This document shows positions 44,321 to 53,986 of a stretch of 64,000 nucleotides of DNA, one piece after another. The stretch covers positions 4,340,001-4,404,000 of the forward strand of contig OY764903.1 in assembly GCA_963668605.1 (NCBI GenBank), read 5' to 3'. The DNA is from G963668605 sp963668605. GTDB taxonomy: Bacteria; Acidobacteriota; Terriglobia; Bryobacterales; Bryobacteraceae. The translations under genes were made by a program, and so were the position numbers. The first letter of the stretch is position 1; each line of letters opens with the position of its first letter. The notes below the pieces were generated by a model. It made no database searches. It saw only the letters and a program-made list of their open reading frames with translations, and had not been told where the DNA came from.

Positions 44321-45745
44321 TCAACCCTTTTCCGACGGATCGCGTTGCGGCGCTAGTTTCGGATCCTGAGTACGAATCAGCCAGTCCGCCAGCATTCCGG
44401 CCATCTCGGCACGGCGCGGAGCGTACTTCGGATCCGCCCACAGATTGAATAGCTCATTTGGATCGTTCTTGAGATTGTACAACTCGCCGTACTTTGCGCC
44501 GGGATAGTGCACCAGTTTCCATTCGAGCGTTCGCACCGTTTTGATCGTCGGAAACTCAGCAAAGATCGCCTGTTTTTTCTTGCTGCCGAGCAGGCTTTCG
44601 CCCTGAATTCCATCCGGCGCCGCAACACCGAGCAGTTCGAGGACAGTTGGCAACACGTCGATCTCTTCACACAGCTTGTCGACCCGGCTGCCGGGTTGGA
44701 TGCGTCCGGGGGCGCGCAGAATCAGGGGGACGTGCAGCACCTCGTCGTACATGTACCCGCCTTTGAAGAGCAATCCGTGGTCGCCGAGCATCTCGCCATG
44801 ATCGGAGTTGAAAATGACCACCGTATCGCGATCGAGATCGAGGTCGTGCATCTGCTTAAGCACCGCTCCGATGGCCTCGTCGTTCAAGGTGATCATGCCG
44901 TAGTAGCAGCTCTTCACGCGGTCAAGGGCCGCCGGCGACATCGTTGTCAGGTCGAAGCCGACGCTGTTGCGTAGTGCCTGCTGTTGCTGCGGCGGTTTGT
45001 CGGTCATTTCCCCCGGCCTGCTGTGCGATGGCGGGAAAGCCGCGTTCTCATACATACGGTCATAGGGTACGGGCGGGTCGAATGGATGATGCGGCCGCCG
45101 GAAATTGACGTGCAGGAAGAAAGGCTCCTTCGCATGTGCGCGCAAGAACTCGCACGCCTTCTCCGCGAAGAAGAAAGACTCATCCAACTCCTTCGGCCAC
45201 GGAACGGCTGAGGCTTGGAACTGCGCCTTCGAGCGCGCAGCGTGGTCATCGAGTTGCTTCCTGCGCTCCGCCGTCAGGCTCGCGCCGTGCCAGCCGTGCT
45301 TCTCCAGTAGGGCCTCATGATCGGCTCCGTTCGCCAAAATCTTCGCAAAGCCGCCCGTGTACGAGCGCGGCGCAAACGGCATTTCGCCGACTGCCGCGGT
45401 TAAGTAGCCGGCGCGGTTCAAAATCCTGGCGAGCGTCTGCTCATCGTCCGCCAGGATGTACGCATTCGTGGGCGTCCGATGCACATGAGGATAGCGGCCC
45501 GTGGCCAGGCTCACGCGCGACGGTACGCACTGCGGCGTCTGTACGAAATGGTTGGTGTAGGTTGCGCTCTGCGAGGCCAGGCGGTCTATGTTTGGCGTGC
45601 GGATCACGGGATTGCCCATGCAGCCAAGGCAGTCGGAGCGATGCTGGTCGTTGGTCAGGATCAGCAGATTGGGCCGGCGGCGGGGCGCTTGAGCCGCAGT
45701 CGCGATGCCACCGCCCGCCGCTTGAAGAAACCCTCGCCGCGTCAT
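44321..45745 (-). CDS. Tat-exported arylsulfatase-type sulfatase
   Basis: This 474-residue protein has a twin-arginine start (TRRGFLQAAGGG), the metal site 'LILTNDQHRSD', and CVPSR with 'SLATGRYP', the signature in which Cys becomes formylglycine. Later ligands are 'NSDHGEMLGDHGL' and 'KGGYMYDEVLHVPLI'. It should hydrolyse sulfate esters in the periplasm; the substrate is not readable. No formylglycine-generating enzyme is in the window. It overlaps the TonB-type receptor gene by 1 base, so the receptor may bring in its substrate. Confidence 0.92.
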   Translation of the reverse strand: MTRRGFLQAAGGGIATAAQAPRRRPNLLILTNDQHRSDCLGCMGNPVIRTPNIDRLASQSATYTNHFVQTPQCVPSRVSLATGRYPHVHRTPTNAYILADDEQTLARILNRAGYLTAAVGEMPFAPRSYTGGFAKILANGADHEALLEKHGWHGASLTAERRKQLDDHAARSKAQFQASAVPWPKELDESFFFAEKACEFLRAHAKEPFFLHVNFRRPHHPFDPPVPYDRMYENAAFPPSHSRPGEMTDKPPQQQQALRNSVGFDLTTMSPAALDRVKSCYYGMITLNDEAIGAVLKQMHDLDLDRDTVVIFNSDHGEMLGDHGLLFKGGYMYDEVLHVPLILRAPGRIQPGSRVDKLCEEIDVLPTVLELLGVAAPDGIQGESLLGSKKKQAIFAEFPTIKTVRTLEWKLVHYPGAKYGELYNLKNDPNELFNLWADPKYAPRRAEMAGMLADWLIRTQDPKLAPQRDPSEKG

Positions 45746-48700
45746 CAGAAATCCAGCCTGACCGCGAACTGCATCTGGCGCGCCGGAATCACGGTCTGCG
45801 AAATCGAGCCCACCAGGTTCGTGGTCGAGATGTTGCTCTGCGGCAGATCGTAGTTGGCATGGTTCATCACGTTGAACGCTTCGATGCGGAAGCTCACGAC
45901 CTTGCTTTCGCGAAGCCGGAAGCTCTTGGCCAAGCTCGCGTCCATCGTATTCAAACCAGGGCTCACCAGGATATTGCGTCCCGCGTTTCCGAAGCGCGGC
46001 TGCCCCGTGGTGGGATCGGTCGCCGGTACGGCGGCAAACGCTGCCGGGTTAAACCAACGCAGCGGTGTCCGCTCGTCCGCCGGCAGGTTGGCCTGCACAC
46101 CTGCCACCACATCCGGCCGGTTGTTGCTGAGGCCACCCGCCGTGGTAAACGACGGCGTGAAATAGCGGCCGGTCGTGTCGCGCCAGATGCCGCTGATACG
46201 CCAACCACCCGCCAGCGCCTCGGCCCACGCGGGCATATCGCGCAGCAACTGCCGTCCACGCCCCCAGGGCAGGTCATAGGTTCCGTTGATCGTTATCTGG
46301 TGACGGCGAACGTAATCGCTGCGGGCACGGTCGCGTCCCAGATTTTGCACGTCGAGCAGGGCGTTGTTCACGGTCTGGCCCGTGTCGTCCATGCCATTCG
46401 CCCAGGTCCAGTTGCCCTGGAACGCCAGCCCTTTGCCCACGCGCCGCCGGACTTCGAGCAGCATCGAGTGGTAAATGGAGTTGCCGTTAGTCAGGCGATA
46501 CGCAATCGCACTGGTGCCAAAAGTGCCACTGTACGGACGCACGACTTGGCCGGCCTCGTTCAAGCGCGGACCGTTCACGTTAGTGCTGCGGAACAGGTGC
46601 GTACCCTTGTTGCCGGTATAACCCAGGCTCACCGATGTCTTGGAACCGAGATACTGCTCCAGTGTTAGATTCCACTGCTGGTTGTTGGGTTGGCGGAAGT
46701 TGCGTTCCATTCCCGCCGGCGCCACGCTCGGATTGCCTCCGGTTGCCGGGTATGGGGTGTCCAAAGTCAGTAGCGGAAGCCCGTTCTGTAAGGACTGACT
46801 ATAGTTGAAAACTCCGGCGAAAGGCGGATTGACGAACGCGGTCTGCTGCAGATACTGGATCGGATAGCGCGTGTAGAAGATGCCGTAGCCGCTCCGCAAG
46901 ACTGTCTTGCCGGAGCCGGAGATATCGAGTGCAAATCCAGCGCGCGGACCGAAATTTTTGTACTGCGCGTTCACGAGACTCGAACTGTTGAGGCCCGCCG
47001 CATCCGCCGCGACCACCGGAAAGGGAAACGTTCCATTCGGCGCGAGTTTCGCTACAACCGAAGGGACGTATTGGTCCACCGGCAGCTTGCCGTTGTCCGA
47101 CGCCACAACGATGCCGCCCACGGCCGGGTCGAAAGTAGTGATGCGATTCTTTGCTTCACTCGGTGCGAAAGACAATTCGTGGCGAAGTCCGGCATAGAGC
47201 GTGAGACGCCGCGAGACGCGCCAGTCGTCCTGCACATAGCTCGCTATCTCATTCTGTTTCAGAAGCAGTTCCGGCCGCACCGGCACCTCCTGCGTGCTGC
47301 TCGGGATACCCATCAGGAAGTCGGCGAAGGCATAGCCTGTGGAGACGCCTGTGGACGAAGCCGTGAAACTGATGCTCCCCCGCGCGTTCGAGGTTTGCAG
47401 GGCGGGCAGCACGGAGCGGCGCAATTCAACACCGGCCTTCAGAGCGTGCCGGCCCGTCGTCCACGAAAGCGTCTCCGAATAGTTGTAAGTGCGGCTCTGC
47501 TTCACCAGCGCGGCCATCCCAAAGTTGGAATCGCCTCCGTAGTTCAACTGTGTGAACGCGTCGCCGCCGGAAAACTGGATGCGCGGCAGCGGCGGAAACA
47601 GTTCGCTCACCGGCGTGAAGCCCTTCATGCCGAGCGACTCCACGCTGGGAAGGTCCGCGTTCGAATAGAGCGTCACTGAATTGTAGTCGGAGACCGCGAA
47701 GCGCGCTTCATTCAGAACGGTGGGGCGCAAGGGTGCGGTCCAGGTTATGGAGCCGTTCCAGTTGATGATGGGCGTCAACAGCCCGCCGCCATTGCCGATC
47801 AGATCCGGCGCGAAGGCGTCGCGCCGCGAGTTGGAGAGCCGCACCGCGATCTGCTGGTTGCGCGGCAGCATCTGATCGAAGCGTGTGGTGAACTGATGAA
47901 TATCGGTCGACGCCGAGGCATCGACGATCGAGTTGTTGGTCAGGCCGGGCTGATTCGGAGCACCCCAAAAAGGCCGCAGATTAGCCGCGACCTTGTTGAT
48001 GCGCGCGCCGCCCAGGTATTGATCCAGCCTGTTGCCCGGGATCAGCGGACGGTCGGCCAGCAGCGGATCGCGCAAGCGAATGTTGCGGTCCAACAGAGCC
48101 GAAAAATCGCCGCGCCAGAACGCCTCGGGCGGAACGGTAGCGACGCGCGTGGCCGCCTCCCGCTGCCGGTTGCCTTCATAATTCAAGAAGAAAAACGACT
48201 TGTTCCGTCCGTTGTAGCGGCCTGGAAGCAGCACCGGCCCGCCCAGTGAACCACCGAACTGATGGCGGCTAAATGGCGGCACTTCAGCGGTGCTGAACGT
48301 GTTGCGCGCCTGTGCGAACTCGCTCCGGAAATACTCGAATACGCTTCCGTGAAACTGGTTCGTGCCACCGCGTGTCACAACTGTCACTTGCGTGCCCGCC
48401 TGTCCGTACTGTGCTGAGGATGCGCCGGAGGTGACCTTGAATTCACGGATTACGTCGATCGAGAGCGGCAACGCTGACAGGCCCTGGTACATGTCGTTGT
48501 TCGGCGTGCCATCAATCGTGTAGTCGTTTGAAAAGGAGCGGTTGCCGTTGGCGGCCACAGCGCCAAAGTCGCGTCCATTGCCGGAGTTGATGTTGTCCAC
48601 CGCCCCCGGCGCCAACAGCACCAACTGGTTGAAATCGCGGCTGTTCAGCGGCAACATACTGATCTGCTCGCTCGTCACCGTGCTCTCCACGCTCTGCGAG

Positions 48701-49077
48701 GTGGTATAAACGGGTGCCGCCTCGGCAGTGACCTCGATGCGCTCTGAGGTCGCGCCAACCTCCATCGTGAGCCGCAGCGAGGCCGTCGCCTGCACGTCCA
48801 GCTTCAGGTCGCTACGCGTGATTACCTTGAACCCCGGTGCTTCCACGCGCAACGAGTAAGTGCCAGGAGCCACGGACGGGAAGACGAATCCGCCGTCCCG
48901 TCCGGTTTTAGTGGTTATAACAGCGCGTGTGCCATCGCTGACGAGTTGCACATCGGCGCTTACGATGGACGCCCCTGAGGGGTCCATGATCTCTCCCGAA
49001 AGTCTGGCGTTTTGCGCCAGCAGCGGAGCGGTCGCGATGAAAGCAGCCAGGAACAGCAAAAAGTGAAGTCGAGACAT
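45745..49077 (-). CDS. TonB-dependent receptor-like outer-membrane protein with carboxypeptidase-regulatory domain
   Basis: This 1110-residue protein has a signal peptide ending 'ATAPLLAQ', then a carboxypeptidase-regulatory-like beta-sandwich (about residues 25-105). A plug follows ('VESTVTSEQISMLPLNSRDFNQLVLLAPG', in parts), then a long beta-barrel ending in the aromatic 'QFAVRLDF', the outer-membrane insertion signal. This Oar/Cna-B-type receptor class is greatly expanded in Solibacter-like genomes. It is first in a two-gene unit with the sulfatase. A TTGGC/GCCAA inverted repeat (49096-49112) lies in the 45-base gap to the divergent gene. Confidence 0.92.
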   Translation of the reverse strand: MSRLHFLLFLAAFIATAPLLAQNARLSGEIMDPSGASIVSADVQLVSDGTRAVITTKTGRDGGFVFPSVAPGTYSLRVEAPGFKVITRSDLKLDVQATASLRLTMEVGATSERIEVTAEAAPVYTTSQSVESTVTSEQISMLPLNSRDFNQLVLLAPGAVDNINSGNGRDFGAVAANGNRSFSNDYTIDGTPNNDMYQGLSALPLSIDVIREFKVTSGASSAQYGQAGTQVTVVTRGGTNQFHGSVFEYFRSEFAQARNTFSTAEVPPFSRHQFGGSLGGPVLLPGRYNGRNKSFFFLNYEGNRQREAATRVATVPPEAFWRGDFSALLDRNIRLRDPLLADRPLIPGNRLDQYLGGARINKVAANLRPFWGAPNQPGLTNNSIVDASASTDIHQFTTRFDQMLPRNQQIAVRLSNSRRDAFAPDLIGNGGGLLTPIINWNGSITWTAPLRPTVLNEARFAVSDYNSVTLYSNADLPSVESLGMKGFTPVSELFPPLPRIQFSGGDAFTQLNYGGDSNFGMAALVKQSRTYNYSETLSWTTGRHALKAGVELRRSVLPALQTSNARGSISFTASSTGVSTGYAFADFLMGIPSSTQEVPVRPELLLKQNEIASYVQDDWRVSRRLTLYAGLRHELSFAPSEAKNRITTFDPAVGGIVVASDNGKLPVDQYVPSVVAKLAPNGTFPFPVVAADAAGLNSSSLVNAQYKNFGPRAGFALDISGSGKTVLRSGYGIFYTRYPIQYLQQTAFVNPPFAGVFNYSQSLQNGLPLLTLDTPYPATGGNPSVAPAGMERNFRQPNNQQWNLTLEQYLGSKTSVSLGYTGNKGTHLFRSTNVNGPRLNEAGQVVRPYSGTFGTSAIAYRLTNGNSIYHSMLLEVRRRVGKGLAFQGNWTWANGMDDTGQTVNNALLDVQNLGRDRARSDYVRRHQITINGTYDLPWGRGRQLLRDMPAWAEALAGGWRISGIWRDTTGRYFTPSFTTAGGLSNNRPDVVAGVQANLPADERTPLRWFNPAAFAAVPATDPTTGQPRFGNAGRNILVSPGLNTMDASLAKSFRLRESKVVSFRIEAFNVMNHANYDLPQSNISTTNLVGSISQTVIPARQMQFAVRLDF

Positions 49078-49122
49078 GTCCCTTACCCTACCCTGTTGGC
49101 ATGATAAGCCAATGACTGTCTG

Positions 49123-50226
49123 ATGACAATAGCGTTACGGCCTCTCATTGCGGCTCCGGCGTTGCTAAGATCGGATTTGCCAACTTTTCCATCTGACGAA
49201 TTATTGACCCAACCGCATCACGTGCCCGCGCACAATCCGGCCTTTGCGGGCCGCGATGCGGAGCTCGAAAAGCTGCGCATCGCCATCGTCGACAAGCCGG
49301 GCGTGGCCGTGATCCGCGGTGCCCCGGGCAGTGGCAAAACCGCGCTCGCGTGCGAGTTTGCCAATCGCTTCGCGCGTAATTTCGACGGCGTTTTCTGGAT
49401 TCACTCCGGTGATCGGCCGGTCATGGAACTGGCAGGCGAGATCGGCTACCAGATGCGCCACAAGATGGAGGGCGATACCGAGAGCAACCTCTACGAACTC
49501 GCCGCCATCTTCGAGTGGAAGCGCTATTTGCTGGTGCTCGACCATGTGGTGCGCAAGTCGCGGCTAATCGCGGGCGGACAGAGCTCCACACTGATTACCA
49601 CGCGCATGCCGCGTCTGCTCCCGACGGCTCCGGGCGCCAGACTCGAAACGCCAAAGAGTCTGGAAAAGCCCGCGAGCGAAATCATCTCCGCCATGGCGGT
49701 CTGCTCACCGGCGGGATTTCCCTTGTCATTGGCCGGTGAGATTGCGGGCCAGGAGATCGACGGCATTCCCTATCCGGCGCAAGTGCTGAATCTCGAATCT
49801 TTCCGATGCGCACTCCCGCAGTACGTGATCGATGCTACGCCAGCATCCGCCGACCTGCGCCTGCGCCACGCCGAGGCGGTGTTGCGTCAGCCGGTAACAG
49901 CCGAGTTGATGCCCGACCTGTATCAGGCGTTCCGCTGGACGCTCGAGACTCCGCCGATGTGGGATCTGGCATGTGAATTAGCGCGCCATCTGGTCGCGTT
50001 TACGCAGATGGAGGGGCGCATCGCGGAAGCGTTCGATGTCATGGAAATGCTCTCGGCCGCTGCTGAAAAGAACGAAGACTATCGCACGCTCAACCGCTAC
50101 GCGCGCGAGCGTGTCTATACGCTGCACGCCTGGAACCGGGAGGCAGAAGCGAAAACGCTCGAAAGGCGTAGCCGCCGCTGGCAGGCCGTGCAATTGCCGC
50201 TGCCGTGGGACCAGGGTTGGACGTGA
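49123..50226 (+). CDS. STAND/NB-ARC-type NTPase without effector domain
   Basis: This 367-residue protein has 'FAGRDAELEKLRIA' and the Walker A 'VIRGAPGSGKTALACEFA', then 'YLLVLDHV' at the Walker B position and 'SSTLITTRMPRL' (sensor-like), the order seen in NB-ARC ATPases. The rest is helical, ending in TPR-like segments. Usual partners (HTH, TIR, protease, long repeat sensor) are missing, so it may be a reduced or degenerate member, or work with a separate effector. Walker B has a single Asp followed by His, so activity may be weak. It is tail-to-tail with the permease at 50230. Confidence 0.75.
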   Translation: MTIALRPLIAAPALLRSDLPTFPSDELLTQPHHVPAHNPAFAGRDAELEKLRIAIVDKPGVAVIRGAPGSGKTALACEFANRFARNFDGVFWIHSGDRPVMELAGEIGYQMRHKMEGDTESNLYELAAIFEWKRYLLVLDHVVRKSRLIAGGQSSTLITTRMPRLLPTAPGARLETPKSLEKPASEIISAMAVCSPAGFPLSLAGEIAGQEIDGIPYPAQVLNLESFRCALPQYVIDATPASADLRLRHAEAVLRQPVTAELMPDLYQAFRWTLETPPMWDLACELARHLVAFTQMEGRIAEAFDVMEMLSAAAEKNEDYRTLNRYARERVYTLHAWNREAEAKTLERRSRRWQAVQLPLPWDQGWT

Positions 50227-50229
50227 CGC

Positions 50230-51483
50230 TTACTCGTAGCGCAATGCTTCTGTCGGGTCGAGCCGCGCAGCTTTGATCGCCGGCATCAGGCCGCTAATCA
50301 GGCCCACTAGCGCCAAGATGCCCGCGGAGATGACCACCGTGCTCAGCGAGATCACGAGATGGATGTCGCCCTTGCCGCTCTCGTCCTTCATCGCCGCGCC
50401 CAGCAGTGGAAGCGGCCCGATGGCAGCCGAGAGCGCGTAGGCTACGACGATTCCGCACAGCCCGCCGGCCAGCGTGATGGCCAGCGCCTCCGTAATGAAT
50501 TGCAGCATGATGTGAATCCGGCGCGCGCCCAACGCGCGGCGCAGGCCGATCTCACGAATGCGTTCGTCGACCGTGACGAGCATGATGTTCATCACGCCGA
50601 CGCCGCCGATGCCCAATGTCAACGCACCGATAAACGCGAGCAGAACCTGCAGTCCGATCGTAAGCCCATCGATGATCGGCCGGAACTGTTCGCGACCGAA
50701 CATTTGTATCGCCCGCTTATCGGCCGGCGAAAAGCGCTGCCGCTTGGCGATGGCGGAACGGACCTGTTCCATCGCCTGTTTCTCAAATTGGCGATGCACG
50801 GATTCCACCACCATGACTCTGCCGTAACGCACATCCCACAAATCCCCGGCCGTGGAGTACGGGATAAAGGCGCAGGAGTCGTCGCTCGAAAAGTAGTTGC
50901 TCATCTGCATCTTCGACTCCATCACGCCGATGACCGTGAAACGCAGTCCCGCAATCGTGATCGTTTCGCCGATGGCATTGCGGCCGCTGAAGAGTTTCTT
51001 CCTGAGTTTGTCGCCCAGAAAAACGACGCGCCTTCGTTCGCGTTGGTCCTCCGCGCTGAGCCAGCGGCCTTCGGCGGCAACCTCGTTGCGCATCTCGCCA
51101 TACTCCGGACACACGCCGCGGATGTTCTCGTCGGCCAACCGTTCGCCATAGAAAATCGCTTCGTTGCGCACGTATTCGAGACAAGCGTTCTTGACGAAGG
51201 AGCCCTCCTGCATAACTGCATCCACGTCCGCCTGTTCAAAGCGGACACGCCGGCCCGCGCGTTCTCCTCCGGCCTGCTCGCTGGTTTGTCCGGGCCAGCA
51301 GATGATCGCGCCTTTACCGAACGCGAGAAAGCTGGTCAGCAGCACACTACGGAATCCGCTGCCATACGCCAACAGCAGCGCCACCGCGACGATGCCCCAA
51401 GCGATGCCCAGCATGGTGAGAAAACTGCGCAGCGGACTGCGCCGCAAGGTGATCCATGCCTGCCTCAAGATTTCGACTAGCAT
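50230..51483 (-). CDS. MacB/FtsX-type ABC permease without ATPase domain (second)
   Basis: This 417-residue protein has an N-terminal helix ('LRSFLTMLGIAWGIVAVALLLAYG'), a periplasmic domain of about 220 residues, then three helices with the FtsX pattern 'RIREIGLRRALGARR' and 'LDPTEALRYE' at the end. MacB itself has an ATPase at its N-terminus; this one does not. It directly abuts the previous permease with no bases between stop and start, so the two probably form a heterodimer in the membrane. Confidence 0.88.
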   Translation of the reverse strand: MLVEILRQAWITLRRSPLRSFLTMLGIAWGIVAVALLLAYGSGFRSVLLTSFLAFGKGAIICWPGQTSEQAGGERAGRRVRFEQADVDAVMQEGSFVKNACLEYVRNEAIFYGERLADENIRGVCPEYGEMRNEVAAEGRWLSAEDQRERRRVVFLGDKLRKKLFSGRNAIGETITIAGLRFTVIGVMESKMQMSNYFSSDDSCAFIPYSTAGDLWDVRYGRVMVVESVHRQFEKQAMEQVRSAIAKRQRFSPADKRAIQMFGREQFRPIIDGLTIGLQVLLAFIGALTLGIGGVGVMNIMLVTVDERIREIGLRRALGARRIHIMLQFITEALAITLAGGLCGIVVAYALSAAIGPLPLLGAAMKDESGKGDIHLVISLSTVVISAGILALVGLISGLMPAIKAARLDPTEALRYE

Positions 51484-52740
51484 TCAGCCTCCCGCCTCGT
51501 AACGCAGCGCTTCGATCGGGTCAATCGCGGCGGCACTGCCGGCCGGATAGAGTGCCGACAGAATCGCGACGGCGCCGAGCAGGCCGGAAGAGATCGCGGC
51601 GGATTGCCAGGTGGGCAGCAGCCCGGCGAAGTATTGCGGCATCGGCAATTGATTCACGAGCGCGCACAGGCCGAAGGCGAGACTCAAACCCACCGCGCCA
51701 CTGAAGGCGACAATCAAAATCGTTTCGAGAAAAAACTGGCACAGGATCGCGCCGGACGTCGCTCCCAGCGATTTTCGAATGCCGATCTCGCGCGTGCGCT
51801 CCCGCACGGAAACAAGCATCACGTTCATCACGCCGATTCCGCCAAGAAACAGCGTGACGATTCCCACACCACCCAGAAAGTACCGCATGCCGTCGGTCAT
51901 CGTTTGAAAGTCCTTGGCGTTCTCGACGGTGTCCCACACGCCGACAACCTCTTCGTCGCGGGGGTCGAAGTCGTGTATGCGGGCCAGTGCACGCCGCACT
52001 TGTGTCTTGCACTCTTCGTGGTTGCGCAGCCCGCGCGGCGTGACGATCAGGCGGTCGATCGTGACCCGTTCTCGCGGCGGCTTGTTAGGAAAATCGCGCA
52101 ACATGGCGTTGACCGGAATGAAGAGCTTCGAGATGTCACGCCCGTCATAGCTCGAATCCTGCTCTTTGTCCTGCATCACGCCGATAATCGTGTACGGATA
52201 GCCGGCAATGCTGACCTGCTGGTCGAGCGGGGAGCGCGTCCCGAAGAGTTGCTTCGCTGCGTCGCTGCCGATGAACGCCACGCGGCGCGCATCCACGTTG
52301 TCTGCGTCATTGTAGAAGCGGCCGCCGGCGACAGGGATTGTGCGGATGTCCGCAAAGGGCGGCAGTGAGCCGACGACGGTCAGCGTTCCGGAGTTAAACG
52401 CGCTGCGCACCGGCAGGCCGCGCCCCAACTCCGGGATCACGGCGTCGCACGCGGTTGCTTCCTGCCGTACTATATCCGCATCCTGAATGTTCCAACGTAC
52501 GATGCGGCCGGCGCGCGTGCCGCCAGCCTGCATACTGGTCCGGCCGGCGAAGAACAGCATGATGTCTTTCCCGAAGTTGTCCTGCACTTTCTTCTGGCCC
52601 ACTTGCAAGCCTTCGCCGGCGGCGACCATCAGCGTGATGGAGATGATGCCCCACGCGATGCCGAACATCGTCAGCGCCGTGCGCAGTTTATTGGCCCAGA
52701 GCGTACGAAACGTATCCAGGACGAGATCCTTAAAGGTCAT
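51484..52740 (-). CDS. MacB/FtsX-type ABC permease without ATPase domain (first)
   Basis: This 418-residue protein has the same layout as the following gene: 'LRTALTMFGIAWGIISITLMVAAGEG', a large periplasmic domain, 'RTREIGIRKSLGATSGAI' and 'IDPIEALRYEAGG'. The two permeases share the family pattern but differ in their periplasmic domains. The gene follows the MacA-like adaptor by 34 bases. A separate MacB/LolD-type ATPase would be needed and is not present in this cluster. Confidence 0.88.
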   Translation of the reverse strand: MTFKDLVLDTFRTLWANKLRTALTMFGIAWGIISITLMVAAGEGLQVGQKKVQDNFGKDIMLFFAGRTSMQAGGTRAGRIVRWNIQDADIVRQEATACDAVIPELGRGLPVRSAFNSGTLTVVGSLPPFADIRTIPVAGGRFYNDADNVDARRVAFIGSDAAKQLFGTRSPLDQQVSIAGYPYTIIGVMQDKEQDSSYDGRDISKLFIPVNAMLRDFPNKPPRERVTIDRLIVTPRGLRNHEECKTQVRRALARIHDFDPRDEEVVGVWDTVENAKDFQTMTDGMRYFLGGVGIVTLFLGGIGVMNVMLVSVRERTREIGIRKSLGATSGAILCQFFLETILIVAFSGAVGLSLAFGLCALVNQLPMPQYFAGLLPTWQSAAISSGLLGAVAILSALYPAGSAAAIDPIEALRYEAGG

Positions 52741-52774
52741 GAGATGATCCCCGTGGATTGCCTCTTCAGCGTGC

Positions 52775-53986
52775 CTATTGAAGAATGACCTGTTGGCCCT
52801 GTTTTGCGCCGGCCACCAACTCGGTCTTCACGCCGTTGGATAGGCCCAATTGCACCGCCACACGGCTCTTGCCTTTTTCTTTGCCCGCATCCGGCACTTC
52901 GACGTACGTCTTGCGGTCGCGGTCATAAATCACGGCCGTGTCAGGGACCAGTAGGACGCCCTTCTTCTCTTCGAGCACGATCTCGGCGTTAGCGCTCATG
53001 TTCGCCTTCAACTCGCCGCCCGGATTGCGAATCGAAACGCGCACCTCGAACGTCGTCACGTTTTCCTTCTCCACACCAAGCGGTGAAATCTTCGTCACCT
53101 GGCCTTCGAACTTCTTTTCTTTGAAAGACTCCACCACGATGCGCGCGCGCTGGTTCATGAAGACCTTGCCGATATCGGCTTGGTCAACTTTGCCGAGCAC
53201 ATACACATCGCTGACATCGCCTAGCGTCATTACCAGCGTCGCCTGCGAACCGAGCACCAGGATCGAACTCACCGCATCGCCCACCTCCACATTGCGCGAG
53301 AGCACAAGTCCATCCATGGGACTCACGATTGTTGAGTTGCGCAAATCCTCCTGGGCGCGCTCGAGCGCCGCTTGCGTTTGCGCCACCTGCGCTTTGGACC
53401 GCGCCATCTCGGCGCGCGTAACGGCCACGCTGCGCAGCGCCGTCATCTGCTTGTTGAGGCCCATCTGATAGGCCTTTTCGGCGTCTTCCAGAATTGCGCG
53501 CGCGATCAATCCCTGATCGTGCAGTTTCTTGGCCCGCTCCATCGCGGATTTCAGGAACGGCAGGTCCGGGCCTTCCGCATCCGACTTGTTGCGCTCGTGC
53601 GCCGCCTTGGTGGACTCCTCGGCAGCCTGCGCGGCCATCAGCGTCGCGGTCGCCTCACGTACGCGGGCCTGTAACTCTTCCTTGTCGAGTTCGGCCAGCA
53701 CTTGTCCCTGCTTGACGTACTCGCCATAGTCGACGAGCAGCTTCTTGACGATGCCGCTGGCCTTCGATTTTACTTCCACCTTTGTGCGAGGTTGGATCTT
53801 ACCTGTGGCGACGACGGATCGCGCGATGTCGCCCAGTTCCACGCTGGCTAATTTGGAAGCTTCGATCGCGTTGTTCGGCTTCAGCGCGGCGCGAACGCCC
53901 ACTGCCGCTCCGGCCAGAACCACGACGATGATGCCCGCCCAGATCCAACCTCTTTTTCCGCGGCCATTCTTACCATTTGTTGCCAT
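52775..53986 (-). CDS. MacA/HlyD-type periplasmic adaptor protein
   Basis: This 403-residue protein has an N-terminal membrane anchor (IWAGIIVVVLAGAAVGV), a biotinyl-lipoyl-like fold split around a coiled-coil hairpin (about residues 85-215, 'VRTREAT...' replaced here by 'EELQARVREATATLMAAQ'), and a beta-barrel and membrane-proximal domain. Such adaptors bridge the MacB-like permease to an outer-membrane channel; no TolC-like gene is visible here. Its first 21 codons occur again at 57606-57668 as part of the 560-bp repeat. Confidence 0.9.
   Translation of the reverse strand: MATNGKNGRGKRGWIWAGIIVVVLAGAAVGVRAALKPNNAIEASKLASVELGDIARSVVATGKIQPRTKVEVKSKASGIVKKLLVDYGEYVKQGQVLAELDKEELQARVREATATLMAAQAAEESTKAAHERNKSDAEGPDLPFLKSAMERAKKLHDQGLIARAILEDAEKAYQMGLNKQMTALRSVAVTRAEMARSKAQVAQTQAALERAQEDLRNSTIVSPMDGLVLSRNVEVGDAVSSILVLGSQATLVMTLGDVSDVYVLGKVDQADIGKVFMNQRARIVVESFKEKKFEGQVTKISPLGVEKENVTTFEVRVSIRNPGGELKANMSANAEIVLEEKKGVLLVPDTAVIYDRDRKTYVEVPDAGKEKGKSRVAVQLGLSNGVKTELVAGAKQGQQVILQ

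Noticed and set aside
45136..46668. 510-codon plus-strand frame opposite the sulfatase and receptor
   Set aside because: It is Arg/Ser/Pro-rich without motifs and lies across the junction of two well-supported genes on the other strand.
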